Shown one piece after another: positions 44,928 through 53,940 of a DNA stretch of 64,000 nt. This DNA comes from JBCCQL01 sp039414355 (GTDB lineage Bacteria > Planctomycetota > Planctomycetia > Pirellulales > Lacipirellulaceae). The DNA lies in the NCBI GenBank assembly GCA_039414355.1, contig JBCDJN010000009.1, forward strand, positions 1 through 64,000, in the 5' to 3' direction. Position numbers and translations under genes: made by a program. A model generated the notes under the pieces. The model was not told where the DNA came from. It saw nothing but the letters and a program-made list of their open reading frames with translations, and ran no database searches. How positions within the stretch are numbered: the first letter of the stretch is position 1; each line of letters begins with the position of its first letter.

Positions 44928-47900
44928 ATGGATATCTGTCCGCATTGCGGCGCCGCCGGCGCCTACAAAGACTCCACCGATGGTCGCTGCCCCGTCTGCG
45001 CTATGGCGTTGCCCGGCGCCGAGGAGGACCTGGAGCGCGCGCTCGCCGAAGAGGCGGACGAATCGTCGGCGTCGCTTGAGACTTACGGCGCCGACGAGTT
45101 GGTGGACGACCAGGGCGACGGCACGCTCAAGCCGAGCGCGATGCCCGTGGCGGACGCCGCTTCGACGGTTGTGGAAGACGGCGACGGCGACGCCCAGGGC
45201 GGCGGCAGCGCCGGCACGCCGGCCCGCCCGCAGGGCCGGGACTTGATCCAGCCGCGCAAACTGGCGCCGGCGTTCGCCCGCCGTGTGGCGGCCGGCTGGA
45301 AGCCGACCGGCGGCGAAGAGAAGGTGCCCACGGACACCATTAAGTACGAGCCCAGGTCCAGCTCGCGTGGCTCCGGGTCGGGCCGCGGCAGCGACTCGGG
45401 CGTCCCTGGCGGGTCCGATCAGGGCAGCGGCGGTCAGAGCGGCGTGGGTGAGCTGGGCGACCTGCGGATCGGCGCCCGCGACGTGGGCGACCTCGGCGAC
45501 GACGGGCCGCTCGACTACGAGATCATCGAGGAGATCGGCCGCGGCAACATGGGCGTGGTCTACTCCGCCCGCCAGGCGTCGCTCAACCGCGACGTCGCCC
45601 TGAAGATGCCGGCCGAAGGGCTCCGCGGTTCGCACAGCGGCCGCAAGCAGTTCATCGCTGAAGTGGTGGTGACCGGTCAGCTCGACCACCCGAACATCGT
45701 GCCCATCTACGACCTGGCGCGGGACGCGTCGGGCCAGCTCTTCTACTCGATGAAGCGGGTCGAGGGGCGTTCGTGGGACAAGCTGCTGGAAGAGCAGCAG
45801 CTCACCAAGTCGCAGGCCATGCCCGAGGACGAGGCCCGGGTGCTGCACGACAACTTGACTATCTTGATGAAGGCGTGCGACGCGATCCGCTTCGCCCACG
45901 ACCGCGGCGTGATCCACCGCGACATTAAGCCCCACAACATCATGGTGGGCAGCTACGGCGAGGTGTCCGTCATGGACTGGGGCATCGCGCTGCGGATGGA
46001 CATCGACGGCATCGGCGGCGGCGTCACCCGCCTAAGCCCCGCCGGCACGCCGGCCTACATGGCGCCCGAGATGGCGCTGGGCAACGCCGGCGAGATTGGC
46101 CCCGCCACGGACGTCTACCTGCTGGGCGCCGTGCTGTATGAGATGATCACCGGCAAGCCGCCCCACCCGGAGCCGGTGGAGAGCACCACCAAGGAGCAGT
46201 GGGTGAACTCCGCGCTGCTGATCGCCGCGCAGAATCAGATTGTGGAGATCGAAGACCCGGACGAACTGGGCGAGATCGCCTACCGGGCGATGGCCACCGA
46301 TCTGGAGCACCGCTACGACAACGTCGCCGAGTTCCAAGACGCGATCCGCAGCTACCTCTCGCACGCCGAGAGCATCAAGCTCACCCAGCGGGGCGAGAAG
46401 CTGCTGGCCAAGGCGCAGAAGAACGGCCGGGCCGGCGGCGAGCAGCGTGGGCGGTTCGACGAGTACGACCGCGCCCGCTTCGCCCTGCTCGAAGCGGTGG
46501 ACATCTGGCCGGGCAATAAGACCGCCCACCGGTTGCTAGACGACACGGTGCTGGACTACGCCAACTACGCGTACAAAGAAGGCGCCTACGCCCGCGGCAT
46601 CGACCTGCTGACGGAGAAGAACCCCAAGCACAAGCCGCTGCTACGCAAGCTCCGCGCCGCCCGCCGCCGCACCAACCGCCTGACCACCCTGCTCTACTCG
46701 GCGGTTGGCTTGATCTTCTTGGGGACGATCGGGTTTTCGTTCTTCTTGAATCAGGCGCGCGAGCGGGCCCTTGATGCCGAAGCGGTTGCGGTAGCGAATG
46801 CGAAGGAAGCGGAGGATCAACGCAAAGAGGCAGTCAAGCAGCAAGGAATTGCACAAGCAAACGAGACTGAGGCGAAACGCCAAGCCGGGATCGCGCTGGC
46901 CAACGAGACAGAAGCCAAGCGTCAAGCGGGAATTGCCCTCGCCAACGAGACAGAAGCAAAACGTCAGGCGGGTATTGCTCTTGCCAACGAGACGGAAGCG
47001 AAACGTCAAGCGGGAATTGCCCTTGCCAATGAGACAGAAGCCAAGCGTCAAGCGCAGATTGCGGCGGCTCAGCAGCGCCTCGCCGAGTCCGCTTCCTACG
47101 CGTTCGAGGTAGGCCTCGCCGCCGAAGACTTAGAACGGAACGCCTTCGATCAGGTCGAGCAGACCCTCAAGACGCAGGCGGAGAGCGACGTCAAGAGCAA
47201 GCTGCGTGGCTGGGAATGGGGCTACCTGAACTCGCTTGTGAATCAGGAGGGCAACCGGACGCTGGGCGACCGCGGGCCGCTGCTGGCCGGGCGGGTTGAG
47301 TCGGTCGCCGTCGCGTTCGATGAGCAAACGGGCCGCCGCTGGGCGGCCGCCGGCTCGGCGAGCGGCGACGTCTTCTTGTGGGAGATCGGCGGCGACGCCG
47401 ACCCGGTTCGCCTCCGCTACGGCGAGGCGGTGGGCGCCGTCGCGTTCAGTGCCGACGGCAAGACCGTCTTCGCCGGTGGCCGGCAGGGCGGCGAGACGCA
47501 CTCGGTCAAGGCGTGGTCTCTGCCTGCCCGAGACGGGTCGAAACCCGTCGAGGTCGCCAAGCACGCGAGGCCGATCCTCAGCCTCGACACCTCAGCCAAC
47601 CCGCCTCGGCTGGTTTCTTCCGACACACGCGGGTTGGTCTTGCTGACCGACTTGGGCGCCCGCAGCGCTCCGCGGCAGGTCCAGGCGGCGAAGCTCGAAA
47701 ACAGCATCTGGTCGGCCCGGTTCTCGCCGGATGGCGAGTGGATTGTTACCGCGGGCGAAGACGGGCTGGTGCAGGTCTGGAGCACGGGCGACATCGTCGA
47801 CGGCGAGCGCGACCCCAAAGCGGCCCGCAGGATCAAGGGTCACGACGGGCCCGCCTACGCGGCGGCCTTCTCGCCCGATGGGCGGCTGATTGTCTCTGGC

Positions 47901-50327
47901 GGGCGTGACCGTCGGGTGCTCGCCACCGCCTTCGATCCAAGCAAGCCGGGCGGCGGTCAGAAGGAGCCAGTCAAGGCCGTCACTGACCGGTTGAAGACGG
48001 GCGCCAAGCCCGACGCCCAGGCCGCCGACTACGAAGTGATCGGCGAGCACAACTCCGCGGTCCGCGCGGTCGCCTTCGACGCGACCGGCGATGCGCTCTA
48101 CACCGGCGGGCACGACCACACGGTGAAGGTCTGGGACCTCGCAGGCGGCGTCGTTGCCGGCCAGAAGGCTACGACTCTGCGTGGTCACGGCGGGTGGGTC
48201 CGCTCGCTGGCGGTGCCTCCCGCCGGCGGCGAGGTTGCCGGCGGCGCCTACGACGTGATCAGTGGAGGCTACGACCGCCGCGTGCGTGTCTGGGACGTGG
48301 ATGAGTATTCGTTCGCAACCATTCTTTCGGAAAACTCAGACCGCACGCTTGGCTCGCGTGAGCTAACCGCCGGCGACGCGTCGCCAGATGGCAAGTGGGT
48401 CGCCACCGGTTCTTCTGGCGGCGAGGTGGTCTTCTGGGACCTCACGGACGCCAGCCAACCCACCCGCCAGCCGATGGTCGAGGGGCACGACTGGCAGGCC
48501 ACCACGGGCGTCTACTTCGCCGGTGGCAAGCGGCTGTTGACGGCCGGCGGTGATAACACCGCTCTGGTTTGGGACGAAGCCACCGGCGCGGAGCTGCTCA
48601 GGCTCGGCGGTTGGCACAAGACGGTGGGCTCCGGCTGGCGTGGGGTCGCCACCGCGTCCAGCCAAGGCCGCTGGATCGCAACGGGCGCCGATGGCGATGT
48701 GCTGGCTCGCGTCTGGGACGCCGCGAGCGGTGCGTTGATCACCTCGATCGATACGCCCCGGGCGCTCCGGCGTGGCGAGGGCGAAGAGCCCCAGGCGACC
48801 GCCATCGCGTTCTCGCCAAGCGACCGCACGCTGGCCGTGGCTGACCAGTGGGGGGCTGTCTACCTGATCGATCCGAGCGAGGGGTGGCGGGCTTCCAACT
48901 TTGCGGCTCACACGTCCAAGGTCACCGCGATCAAGTTCCTGCCGACCGGCGCCGGGCTGCTGACCGCGAGCACCGATGGCGACGTCAGCCATTGGGACCT
49001 GGACCAGCGGCGACCGGGCTCCGACGAGCCGCTCAAGGTGAGCGCCTTCAGGCACGCCGACCGCGTGGTCGCCATGGACCTGTCGGCCGATGGCGAAACG
49101 TTCGTCACCGCCGCCGGCCCGGCAGACGTGCGGGCGACACTGCGTGTCTGGCGGCGTGCCGACCCGAGCCGGCCCGTCCGTACGCTGCCCGCCTCGGCGA
49201 TCTCGGCGGCCGCCGGCAGCGCCCGCGAGCTGGTGCGCTCGGTCTCGGTGCACGCCACCGATCCGACCGCGCTCGTCTCGTTGTTCAACCGCGACTCGTC
49301 CACCTATCGGCTCGCTCGTTGGAGTTGGGGCGGACAGGAAGCGGGCTTCCGACCGGTCCCCGGCGGGGCGCTGCGAGACGTCTCGACGGCGGTCTTCGCG
49401 CCGCACCGTCCCGGCAGCATCCTCACCGTCGGCGGGCGTGGCGCCCGCCGCCAGCAGGTTAGCGCCAACGCTACAGTCGTCACCGCCAGCTACCGGCCCC
49501 AGGGCGCCATCTGCTGCGTGGCGTTCGCCCCCACGAGCGACCTGATGGTCTCGTCCGGTGTCGACGGAACGCTCAAGGTCTGGCGGCTGGACGATCAGAC
49601 TGGCCAGTGGCGGTCCGCCGGTCAGGCGCGTGACAAGGACGGTCACAGCGGCGCGATCAACTCGGTTGCGTTCGCCCCGGAGTCTTCGAAGGAGAAGAAC
49701 GTTTTCGTCACCGCGAGTGACGACGGCACAGCCAAGCTCTGGACCCTGCGCGACGGAGAGTGGGTTGTAGACCGCACGATGACCCCGCCCGGCGGGCCGG
49801 CGGAGGTGCGGCACGCGATCTTTCTGCCGGCCGACGAGGGCGTGCTGAAGATTGCGACCGCGGGCGACGCCGGGGTGTTCGTCCGCGAGGGCGGCGGCCC
49901 CGCCCGTCGCGTTGGCGAAGACCGCCCCGCGTCGGCGCTCGGCGCCTCGACCGACGGCAAGTGGCTGGTGGTCGCCCGGGGCAACTCCGCCACGGTGTGC
50001 GACGCCGCGACCCTGGAAGTCGCGTCGCCGAGGTTGACCGGCCACTCGGGCGAGATCACCGACATCGCGTTCACGCCCGACGGCAATCGGTTCTTCACCA
50101 CCAGCCGCGACGCCACGGTCAAGCTCTGGAACACGCAGTCGGTGGTTGCCGCCGCTGCTGCCGGCGCCGAAGCGGGTGAGCGTGAACGCGAGCTGCTGAC
50201 GCTCGACAGCCACAGCCGCGAAGTGACGTCGATCGCCATCGCGGAGATCGACGGCAACCCGTTCCTGGTAACGACCGGCCTCGACGGGCAAGCGATCCTG
50301 TGGCCGAGCGAGATGCCGGCCAAGTGA
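44928..50327 (+). CDS. Membrane-spanning Ser/Thr protein kinase with WD40 propellers
   Basis: 1799 residues. A zinc-ribbon (C4-x2-C7 and C21-x2-C24) opens the protein. An acidic low-complexity linker leads to a PknB-type kinase domain (about 196-480) with glycine loop GRGNMGVV, catalytic Lys226, HRD at 330-332 and DWG at 350-352 in place of DFG, a change I associate with planctomycete kinases. A TM helix lies near 586-610. A helical region with five 14-residue repeats (638-707) precedes about 1000 residues of WD40 repeats. Topology would put the kinase in the cytosol and the propellers outside or in the periplasm. Its place in the tss arm fits the PpkA-like control of T6SS by phosphorylation. 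Confidence 0.9.
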   Translation: MDICPHCGAAGAYKDSTDGRCPVCAMALPGAEEDLERALAEEADESSASLETYGADELVDDQGDGTLKPSAMPVADAASTVVEDGDGDAQGGGSAGTPARPQGRDLIQPRKLAPAFARRVAAGWKPTGGEEKVPTDTIKYEPRSSSRGSGSGRGSDSGVPGGSDQGSGGQSGVGELGDLRIGARDVGDLGDDGPLDYEIIEEIGRGNMGVVYSARQASLNRDVALKMPAEGLRGSHSGRKQFIAEVVVTGQLDHPNIVPIYDLARDASGQLFYSMKRVEGRSWDKLLEEQQLTKSQAMPEDEARVLHDNLTILMKACDAIRFAHDRGVIHRDIKPHNIMVGSYGEVSVMDWGIALRMDIDGIGGGVTRLSPAGTPAYMAPEMALGNAGEIGPATDVYLLGAVLYEMITGKPPHPEPVESTTKEQWVNSALLIAAQNQIVEIEDPDELGEIAYRAMATDLEHRYDNVAEFQDAIRSYLSHAESIKLTQRGEKLLAKAQKNGRAGGEQRGRFDEYDRARFALLEAVDIWPGNKTAHRLLDDTVLDYANYAYKEGAYARGIDLLTEKNPKHKPLLRKLRAARRRTNRLTTLLYSAVGLIFLGTIGFSFFLNQARERALDAEAVAVANAKEAEDQRKEAVKQQGIAQANETEAKRQAGIALANETEAKRQAGIALANETEAKRQAGIALANETEAKRQAGIALANETEAKRQAQIAAAQQRLAESASYAFEVGLAAEDLERNAFDQVEQTLKTQAESDVKSKLRGWEWGYLNSLVNQEGNRTLGDRGPLLAGRVESVAVAFDEQTGRRWAAAGSASGDVFLWEIGGDADPVRLRYGEAVGAVAFSADGKTVFAGGRQGGETHSVKAWSLPARDGSKPVEVAKHARPILSLDTSANPPRLVSSDTRGLVLLTDLGARSAPRQVQAAKLENSIWSARFSPDGEWIVTAGEDGLVQVWSTGDIVDGERDPKAARRIKGHDGPAYAAAFSPDGRLIVSGGRDRRVLATAFDPSKPGGGQKEPVKAVTDRLKTGAKPDAQAADYEVIGEHNSAVRAVAFDATGDALYTGGHDHTVKVWDLAGGVVAGQKATTLRGHGGWVRSLAVPPAGGEVAGGAYDVISGGYDRRVRVWDVDEYSFATILSENSDRTLGSRELTAGDASPDGKWVATGSSGGEVVFWDLTDASQPTRQPMVEGHDWQATTGVYFAGGKRLLTAGGDNTALVWDEATGAELLRLGGWHKTVGSGWRGVATASSQGRWIATGADGDVLARVWDAASGALITSIDTPRALRRGEGEEPQATAIAFSPSDRTLAVADQWGAVYLIDPSEGWRASNFAAHTSKVTAIKFLPTGAGLLTASTDGDVSHWDLDQRRPGSDEPLKVSAFRHADRVVAMDLSADGETFVTAAGPADVRATLRVWRRADPSRPVRTLPASAISAAAGSARELVRSVSVHATDPTALVSLFNRDSSTYRLARWSWGGQEAGFRPVPGGALRDVSTAVFAPHRPGSILTVGGRGARRQQVSANATVVTASYRPQGAICCVAFAPTSDLMVSSGVDGTLKVWRLDDQTGQWRSAGQARDKDGHSGAINSVAFAPESSKEKNVFVTASDDGTAKLWTLRDGEWVVDRTMTPPGGPAEVRHAIFLPADEGVLKIATAGDAGVFVREGGGPARRVGEDRPASALGASTDGKWLVVARGNSATVCDAATLEVASPRLTGHSGEITDIAFTPDGNRFFTTSRDATVKLWNTQSVVAAAAAGAEAGERERELLTLDSHSREVTSIAIAEIDGNPFLVTTGLDGQAILWPSEMPAK
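46839..47048 (+). repeat. Five tandem 42-bp repeats in the kinase gene
   Basis: Units start at 46839, 46881, 46923, 46965 and 47007, each encoding QAGIALANETEAKR (the first reads QQGIAQANETEAKR). The protein repeats are identical in units 2-5 while the DNA differs at wobble positions, which suggests selection on the peptide as well as recent duplication. They form part of a coiled-coil stalk after the membrane helix. Confidence 0.95.
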
Positions 50328-50378
50328 CGCCGGCGCCGGTGCGAACCTGAAGGCAGGCCCAGTGACTAGTCGACCGCG

Positions 50379-52142
50379 CTAAAGGTCGGCCAGCAGTGCC
50401 GCCAGTTCGGGGTCCATGTCTTCGTCGTCGTCCTCGTCGTCGCTCTCGGCGAGGGGCTCGTCTTCCTCGTCGCTGTCGAGGCTGGCCAGCAGAGCGTCGA
50501 GCTCCGCGTCGTCCTCCTCGTCGTCGTCGCCTTCCTGATCGAATCCATCGTCCTCGTCTTCTTCGTCGATGTCGTCAGCGAGGAAGTCGTCTTCTTCGGC
50601 GTCGTCGTCGGTCTCGAATTCGTCGTCATCATCAACCTCGGGCTCGGCCGCTGGAGAGGCGACAGCGACGGCGCCCCAAGGCCCGGCGAGCGTGCCGCCA
50701 GCCACCGAGCCGAAGCCGCCCAACCGCACTTCGGGCCGGCCTCGCATCGGGCAGACCGGGATGAGGCCCTGCGTCGTCACAAACGCGGCGTCGGCCTCGG
50801 CGACCAGCCGCTCCGTGCACGGAAGCGCCACCTGGTCGCCGTCGGCGTCGGTGTAGTAGTAAAGCGGCAGCTCGCCCTGGCTGAGCACCGAGCCAAGCTT
50901 CATGCCTTTCATGCCCTGCTGCTGGAACGTCTTGCCGAGCAGCAGGCCTGCCAGCACCGATCCGTAGCCCCACAGGAAGCCTTTGAGCCCGAAGGCCGGC
51001 GTGAACTCCTCGAAGTCGAACGGATCGATCGGGTCGGTCGACGCCCCGTAAGGCCAGCGGAGCATGAACCGCGGGGTAACCAGTCCGAGGTAGACTGACT
51101 CGGGCAGAGAGCGGAGGGCGTCCCAGGCCTCGGAAACCGCGGGGTGGACGTCGTCGGCCTTTTTGCGTGTGATGGCGTCGGCGCCGAGCGACGCAACGAA
51201 CGGCGCGCCGGCTGCCGAGGCTACCTTCGCCATGCGACCGAGCAGGTCCGCGTGCGGAGGGGTCTGCTCGAACTGGTAGGCGCCAACAATCACCGACGGT
51301 GGCGTGGTCCGCGTGTCGTGGGCCGGCTGCTCGACAAGCAGCTTGTACAGGCCCGTCTCGGTCAAGTCATCGGCCGCGCTCAGGTCCGCCGCCAGCTCCT
51401 CGGCCGAGATGTCGTAGAGGACGATCTGCAGGTTCGTGCCTGTTTCGAGCTCGCGGGTGAGCAGGTCGACGCTCCGCCAGAGCGACTCAACCGCTTGGAA
51501 GTCTGGGTGGTGCAGCACGCGACGCATCAAAGCGCTGAGCGCGGAGTCGACCGCGGCCACCATCTGCGCTTGGTCGTCGGCGACGCTCGGCGTGATGTAA
51601 GGGCCAACGATCTGCTTGATCAACTCGTCGGCGGGCGACGCTTCGGCGGTGGCGGTCGCGGCGCCCATCAGCCGGGCGAAGTCGCTCAGCTTGGCGTTGG
51701 GGACCGCGGCGCCGCGGGCCTTGGGGCGTAGCCGCTTGGCTTCGCCGGGCTCGCTGGCCCAGCCCCGCACCTCGGCCGCGGCGGACTCGTACGTAGAAGC
51801 CTTCTGCAGCCGCTTGCGTAGGGCCGAAAGCTCGGCGAAGGCCTCGACGTTTTCGTAGAGCTCGTCGGGGTGGAAGTCGTCCATCGAGCCAATCTCGACC
51901 TCGACCGCGCCCCCTTCTTCGCCGACCGGCAAGCAGAGGTTGAGCCCCATCCGGCCGACGATGTCGTCCACGTTGTCAACGTCCACGCGGTGCGGCTTGC
52001 GAGCCGCCAGCTCGTCGCCGGTCTCAAGCTTGCCGGCGTTGGCGTGGCCGGAGAAGTCGCCGAGCAAGGCGATGCCAAAGACGCTGCTGTCGGCGGCCCG
52101 GGCGCCGCCGGCGAGGCGGCCGAAGTTCACCTGATAGTTCAT
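50379..52142 (-). CDS. Fused TssB-TssC-like sheath protein with acidic tail
   Basis: 587 residues. Residues 1-125 match TssB: FGIALLGDFSG, VDVDNVDDIVGRM and IGSMDDFHPDELYENVEAF. Residues 150-480 match TssC: FQAVESLWRSVDLLTRELET, YQFEQTPPHADLLGRMAKVA and YLGLVTPRFMLRWPYGASTD, lining up with the separate TssB and TssC of this window. Residues 503-587 are almost wholly Asp and Glu with a hydrophobic end (ELAALLADL). The normal TssC C-terminus is replaced. It is therefore a single-chain sheath-like paralogue, perhaps a specialised sheath or cap element. It follows two hcp genes and converges on the kinase. Confidence 0.88.
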   Translation of the reverse strand: MNYQVNFGRLAGGARAADSSVFGIALLGDFSGHANAGKLETGDELAARKPHRVDVDNVDDIVGRMGLNLCLPVGEEGGAVEVEIGSMDDFHPDELYENVEAFAELSALRKRLQKASTYESAAAEVRGWASEPGEAKRLRPKARGAAVPNAKLSDFARLMGAATATAEASPADELIKQIVGPYITPSVADDQAQMVAAVDSALSALMRRVLHHPDFQAVESLWRSVDLLTRELETGTNLQIVLYDISAEELAADLSAADDLTETGLYKLLVEQPAHDTRTTPPSVIVGAYQFEQTPPHADLLGRMAKVASAAGAPFVASLGADAITRKKADDVHPAVSEAWDALRSLPESVYLGLVTPRFMLRWPYGASTDPIDPFDFEEFTPAFGLKGFLWGYGSVLAGLLLGKTFQQQGMKGMKLGSVLSQGELPLYYYTDADGDQVALPCTERLVAEADAAFVTTQGLIPVCPMRGRPEVRLGGFGSVAGGTLAGPWGAVAVASPAAEPEVDDDDEFETDDDAEEDDFLADDIDEEDEDDGFDQEGDDDEEDDAELDALLASLDSDEEDEPLAESDDEDDDEDMDPELAALLADL

Positions 52143-52278
52143 GGTCGCTCGTTCGCGGGTCGTGGCGGGAGGCGGACGAGCGGGTAGTTGTACCGGGATT
52201 CGGCGGCGTTGGCACGCCGCCTTGGCATGCAGGTCGGCGGCCCCCTATCGACGCGGCACGCAAGCTCGTCGCGGCCGC

Positions 52279-52962
52279 TCAGTTGGGCTGCGTGAAGTAC
52301 TTGAACTCGGCGCCGGGCAGCCACTCTTTGTTGTCGTGCTGATCCCACCCTCTAGGCGAGGCGTGGTTCCAGTCTCGCCCGTTCGAGGTGCGGTCGTACC
52401 GGATCGCAGACTTATCGAACCACAGGGTGAGGGTCTCCGTAGGCCGGTCATCGCCCGAGGCGGAGATCTCCCAGCCTTTGAAGAGCACGCGGTCGAGGGC
52501 GATCATCAGGTACGGGTAGATGAACTGATCCTCGCAGTTGATGTTGTCAGACTTGTAGACGTGCACCGAGTGGAGGAAGTGGATGTCAACCTGGCGGGCG
52601 TTGTCCTCGTCCGCCTTGGTCGCCTTGCGGTCCCGCATTGCGAAGTCAAACAGCTCGACAGAAGCACGGTCCACGCTGCGTGTCACGTTGAGCGTGTTGG
52701 GCTCTTCGCGGTTGCCGCCCTGCCCTGCAGCGTCTTGAGGCGTGGCGCCCGTTTGCTGCGTCGCCGTGCCGGAGCGGGGCGCCGCGGCGGTAGCGCGGTT
52801 GTTGGCGCCGCTGGACTGATCCCTCCCCCGGAAGCCGAAGCTGATGGAGCCAACGGGAAACCAGCCCGCCGCCTTTTGGTTGTAGGAGAACTTCTTCATC
52901 TTGCTCCCCCCCTCAATGTCGCAGTACTGGCCCGCGAGTTTGTCGGTACGCATCAAGATCAT
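52279..52962 (-). CDS. hcp: Hcp-family T6SS tube protein with inserted loop
   Basis: 227 residues of the Hcp (TssD) family, whose hexameric rings stack into the inner tube. The fold markers are RTDKLAGQYCDIEGG near the start, SVDRASVELFDFA in the middle and ASGDDRPTETLTLWFDKSAI near the end. A low-complexity insertion of about 40 residues rich in Ala, Gly, Thr and Gln (about 51-90) is unusual; standard Hcp is about 160-170 residues. ATG at 52962 was chosen because the family N-terminus starts there. It lies between the second hcp gene and the fused sheath gene. Confidence 0.85.
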   Translation of the reverse strand: MILMRTDKLAGQYCDIEGGSKMKKFSYNQKAAGWFPVGSISFGFRGRDQSSGANNRATAAAPRSGTATQQTGATPQDAAGQGGNREEPNTLNVTRSVDRASVELFDFAMRDRKATKADEDNARQVDIHFLHSVHVYKSDNINCEDQFIYPYLMIALDRVLFKGWEISASGDDRPTETLTLWFDKSAIRYDRTSNGRDWNHASPRGWDQHDNKEWLPGAEFKYFTQPN

Positions 52963-53191
52963 GGAAGAACCCGCGTGGCTGGGTTGGGGGGAGAGCCTAT
53001 TGACGACGGCGCGGTGTACCAACCTTGCCGCAGCGTTTCGCGCGGCGAGAGCCGGCGCTGCGTTGGTTGGCCTTGGGCGCCTTCAAGCGTAGGAGGGGAA
53101 AACAAGCGGCCGGCCGGGCGTGCCGGGGATGACCCGACACGCCTTAAGGCCGGCACTCGTTCGATCTGCCCGCGGGGCAGTCCGGCTGCTA

Positions 53192-53761
53192 CTAGCTGGT
53201 CAGGACACCGAAGCCCTTCTTCGCATCGTAAGTGAGTCCGTGCTTGTCCCACTTTTTCTGCTCGGTGTTGTCCCATGCCATGACCATGTCGCAGTCCTTC
53301 CACTCCACGCCGTCGCTCGTCTTCGCGTAGTTGAAGGCGATCTTGTTGTAGTAGAAGGAGACCTCTTCGGTCGGCCGGTCGTCCGCGTCGCCGGAGGTGC
53401 TCCAGCTCTTCACGAAGCAGCGGTCGAGCTTGTACTTCAGGTAGCAGTAGGGCTTGGCGTCGCCGATGCCGGAGCCGCCGTGCGCAACCTCGACGAAGTT
53501 GATCTCGCAGCCGCCGGGGGAGTTGCCGTTGATGGCCAGCTGGCACAGCCGGGTCGAGGCCCAGTCCATGCTCTTGGTGATCGAGCACTCCTGCAGCTCG
53601 CCGACGCCGATGTTCATGTCGGAGGTGCCGCCCTTCTCGCCAGACTCCTTCATCTCGCGTTCGACGCCGAAGCTGAAGCTGTCGGCGACGAACCAGTTCT
53701 TGGTGTAGCCCTCGGTCTTGATGGAGTCATCGCTGCAACCGGGGATGTGGACAAAGATCAT
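53192..53761 (-). CDS. hcp: Hcp-family T6SS tube protein
   Basis: 189 residues of the Hcp (TssD) family. It has FVHIPGCSDDSIKTEGYTKN at the start, a central SITKSMDWASTRLCQLA and STSGDADDRPTEEVSFYYNKIAF near the end. AGAGGAAG precedes ATG 53761 at good spacing. It is the more standard of the two Hcp paralogues and lacks the long insert of its downstream neighbour. Hcp can act as chaperone and carrier for small effectors. Confidence 0.9.
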   Translation of the reverse strand: MIFVHIPGCSDDSIKTEGYTKNWFVADSFSFGVEREMKESGEKGGTSDMNIGVGELQECSITKSMDWASTRLCQLAINGNSPGGCEINFVEVAHGGSGIGDAKPYCYLKYKLDRCFVKSWSTSGDADDRPTEEVSFYYNKIAFNYAKTSDGVEWKDCDMVMAWDNTEQKKWDKHGLTYDAKKGFGVLTS

Positions 53762-53940
53762 GACGCTTCCTCTTTCTTGTAGGGTTGCCGGGGAGTGTGA
53801 AATCGGACCCTGCGACGCGCCCCAACACGCGCCCGCGGGCGGAAAGCGACGAACTCATCCGCCTCTGAGCCGGGGAGTCCCGGGCGGGAGGCGTTGCCGC
53901 GGCGGCACGCACTATAACGTTTGCGCCGGCCGGCGGGCTG

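Noticed and set aside
46839..47048. Regular repeats considered as a CRISPR array
   Set aside because: The repeats are directly adjacent 42-bp coding units without spacers, in frame with the kinase.
48363..50291. Leftward open frame of about 640 codons inside the kinase gene
   Set aside because: Antisense to well-formed WD40 repeats; composition is that of a mirror frame.
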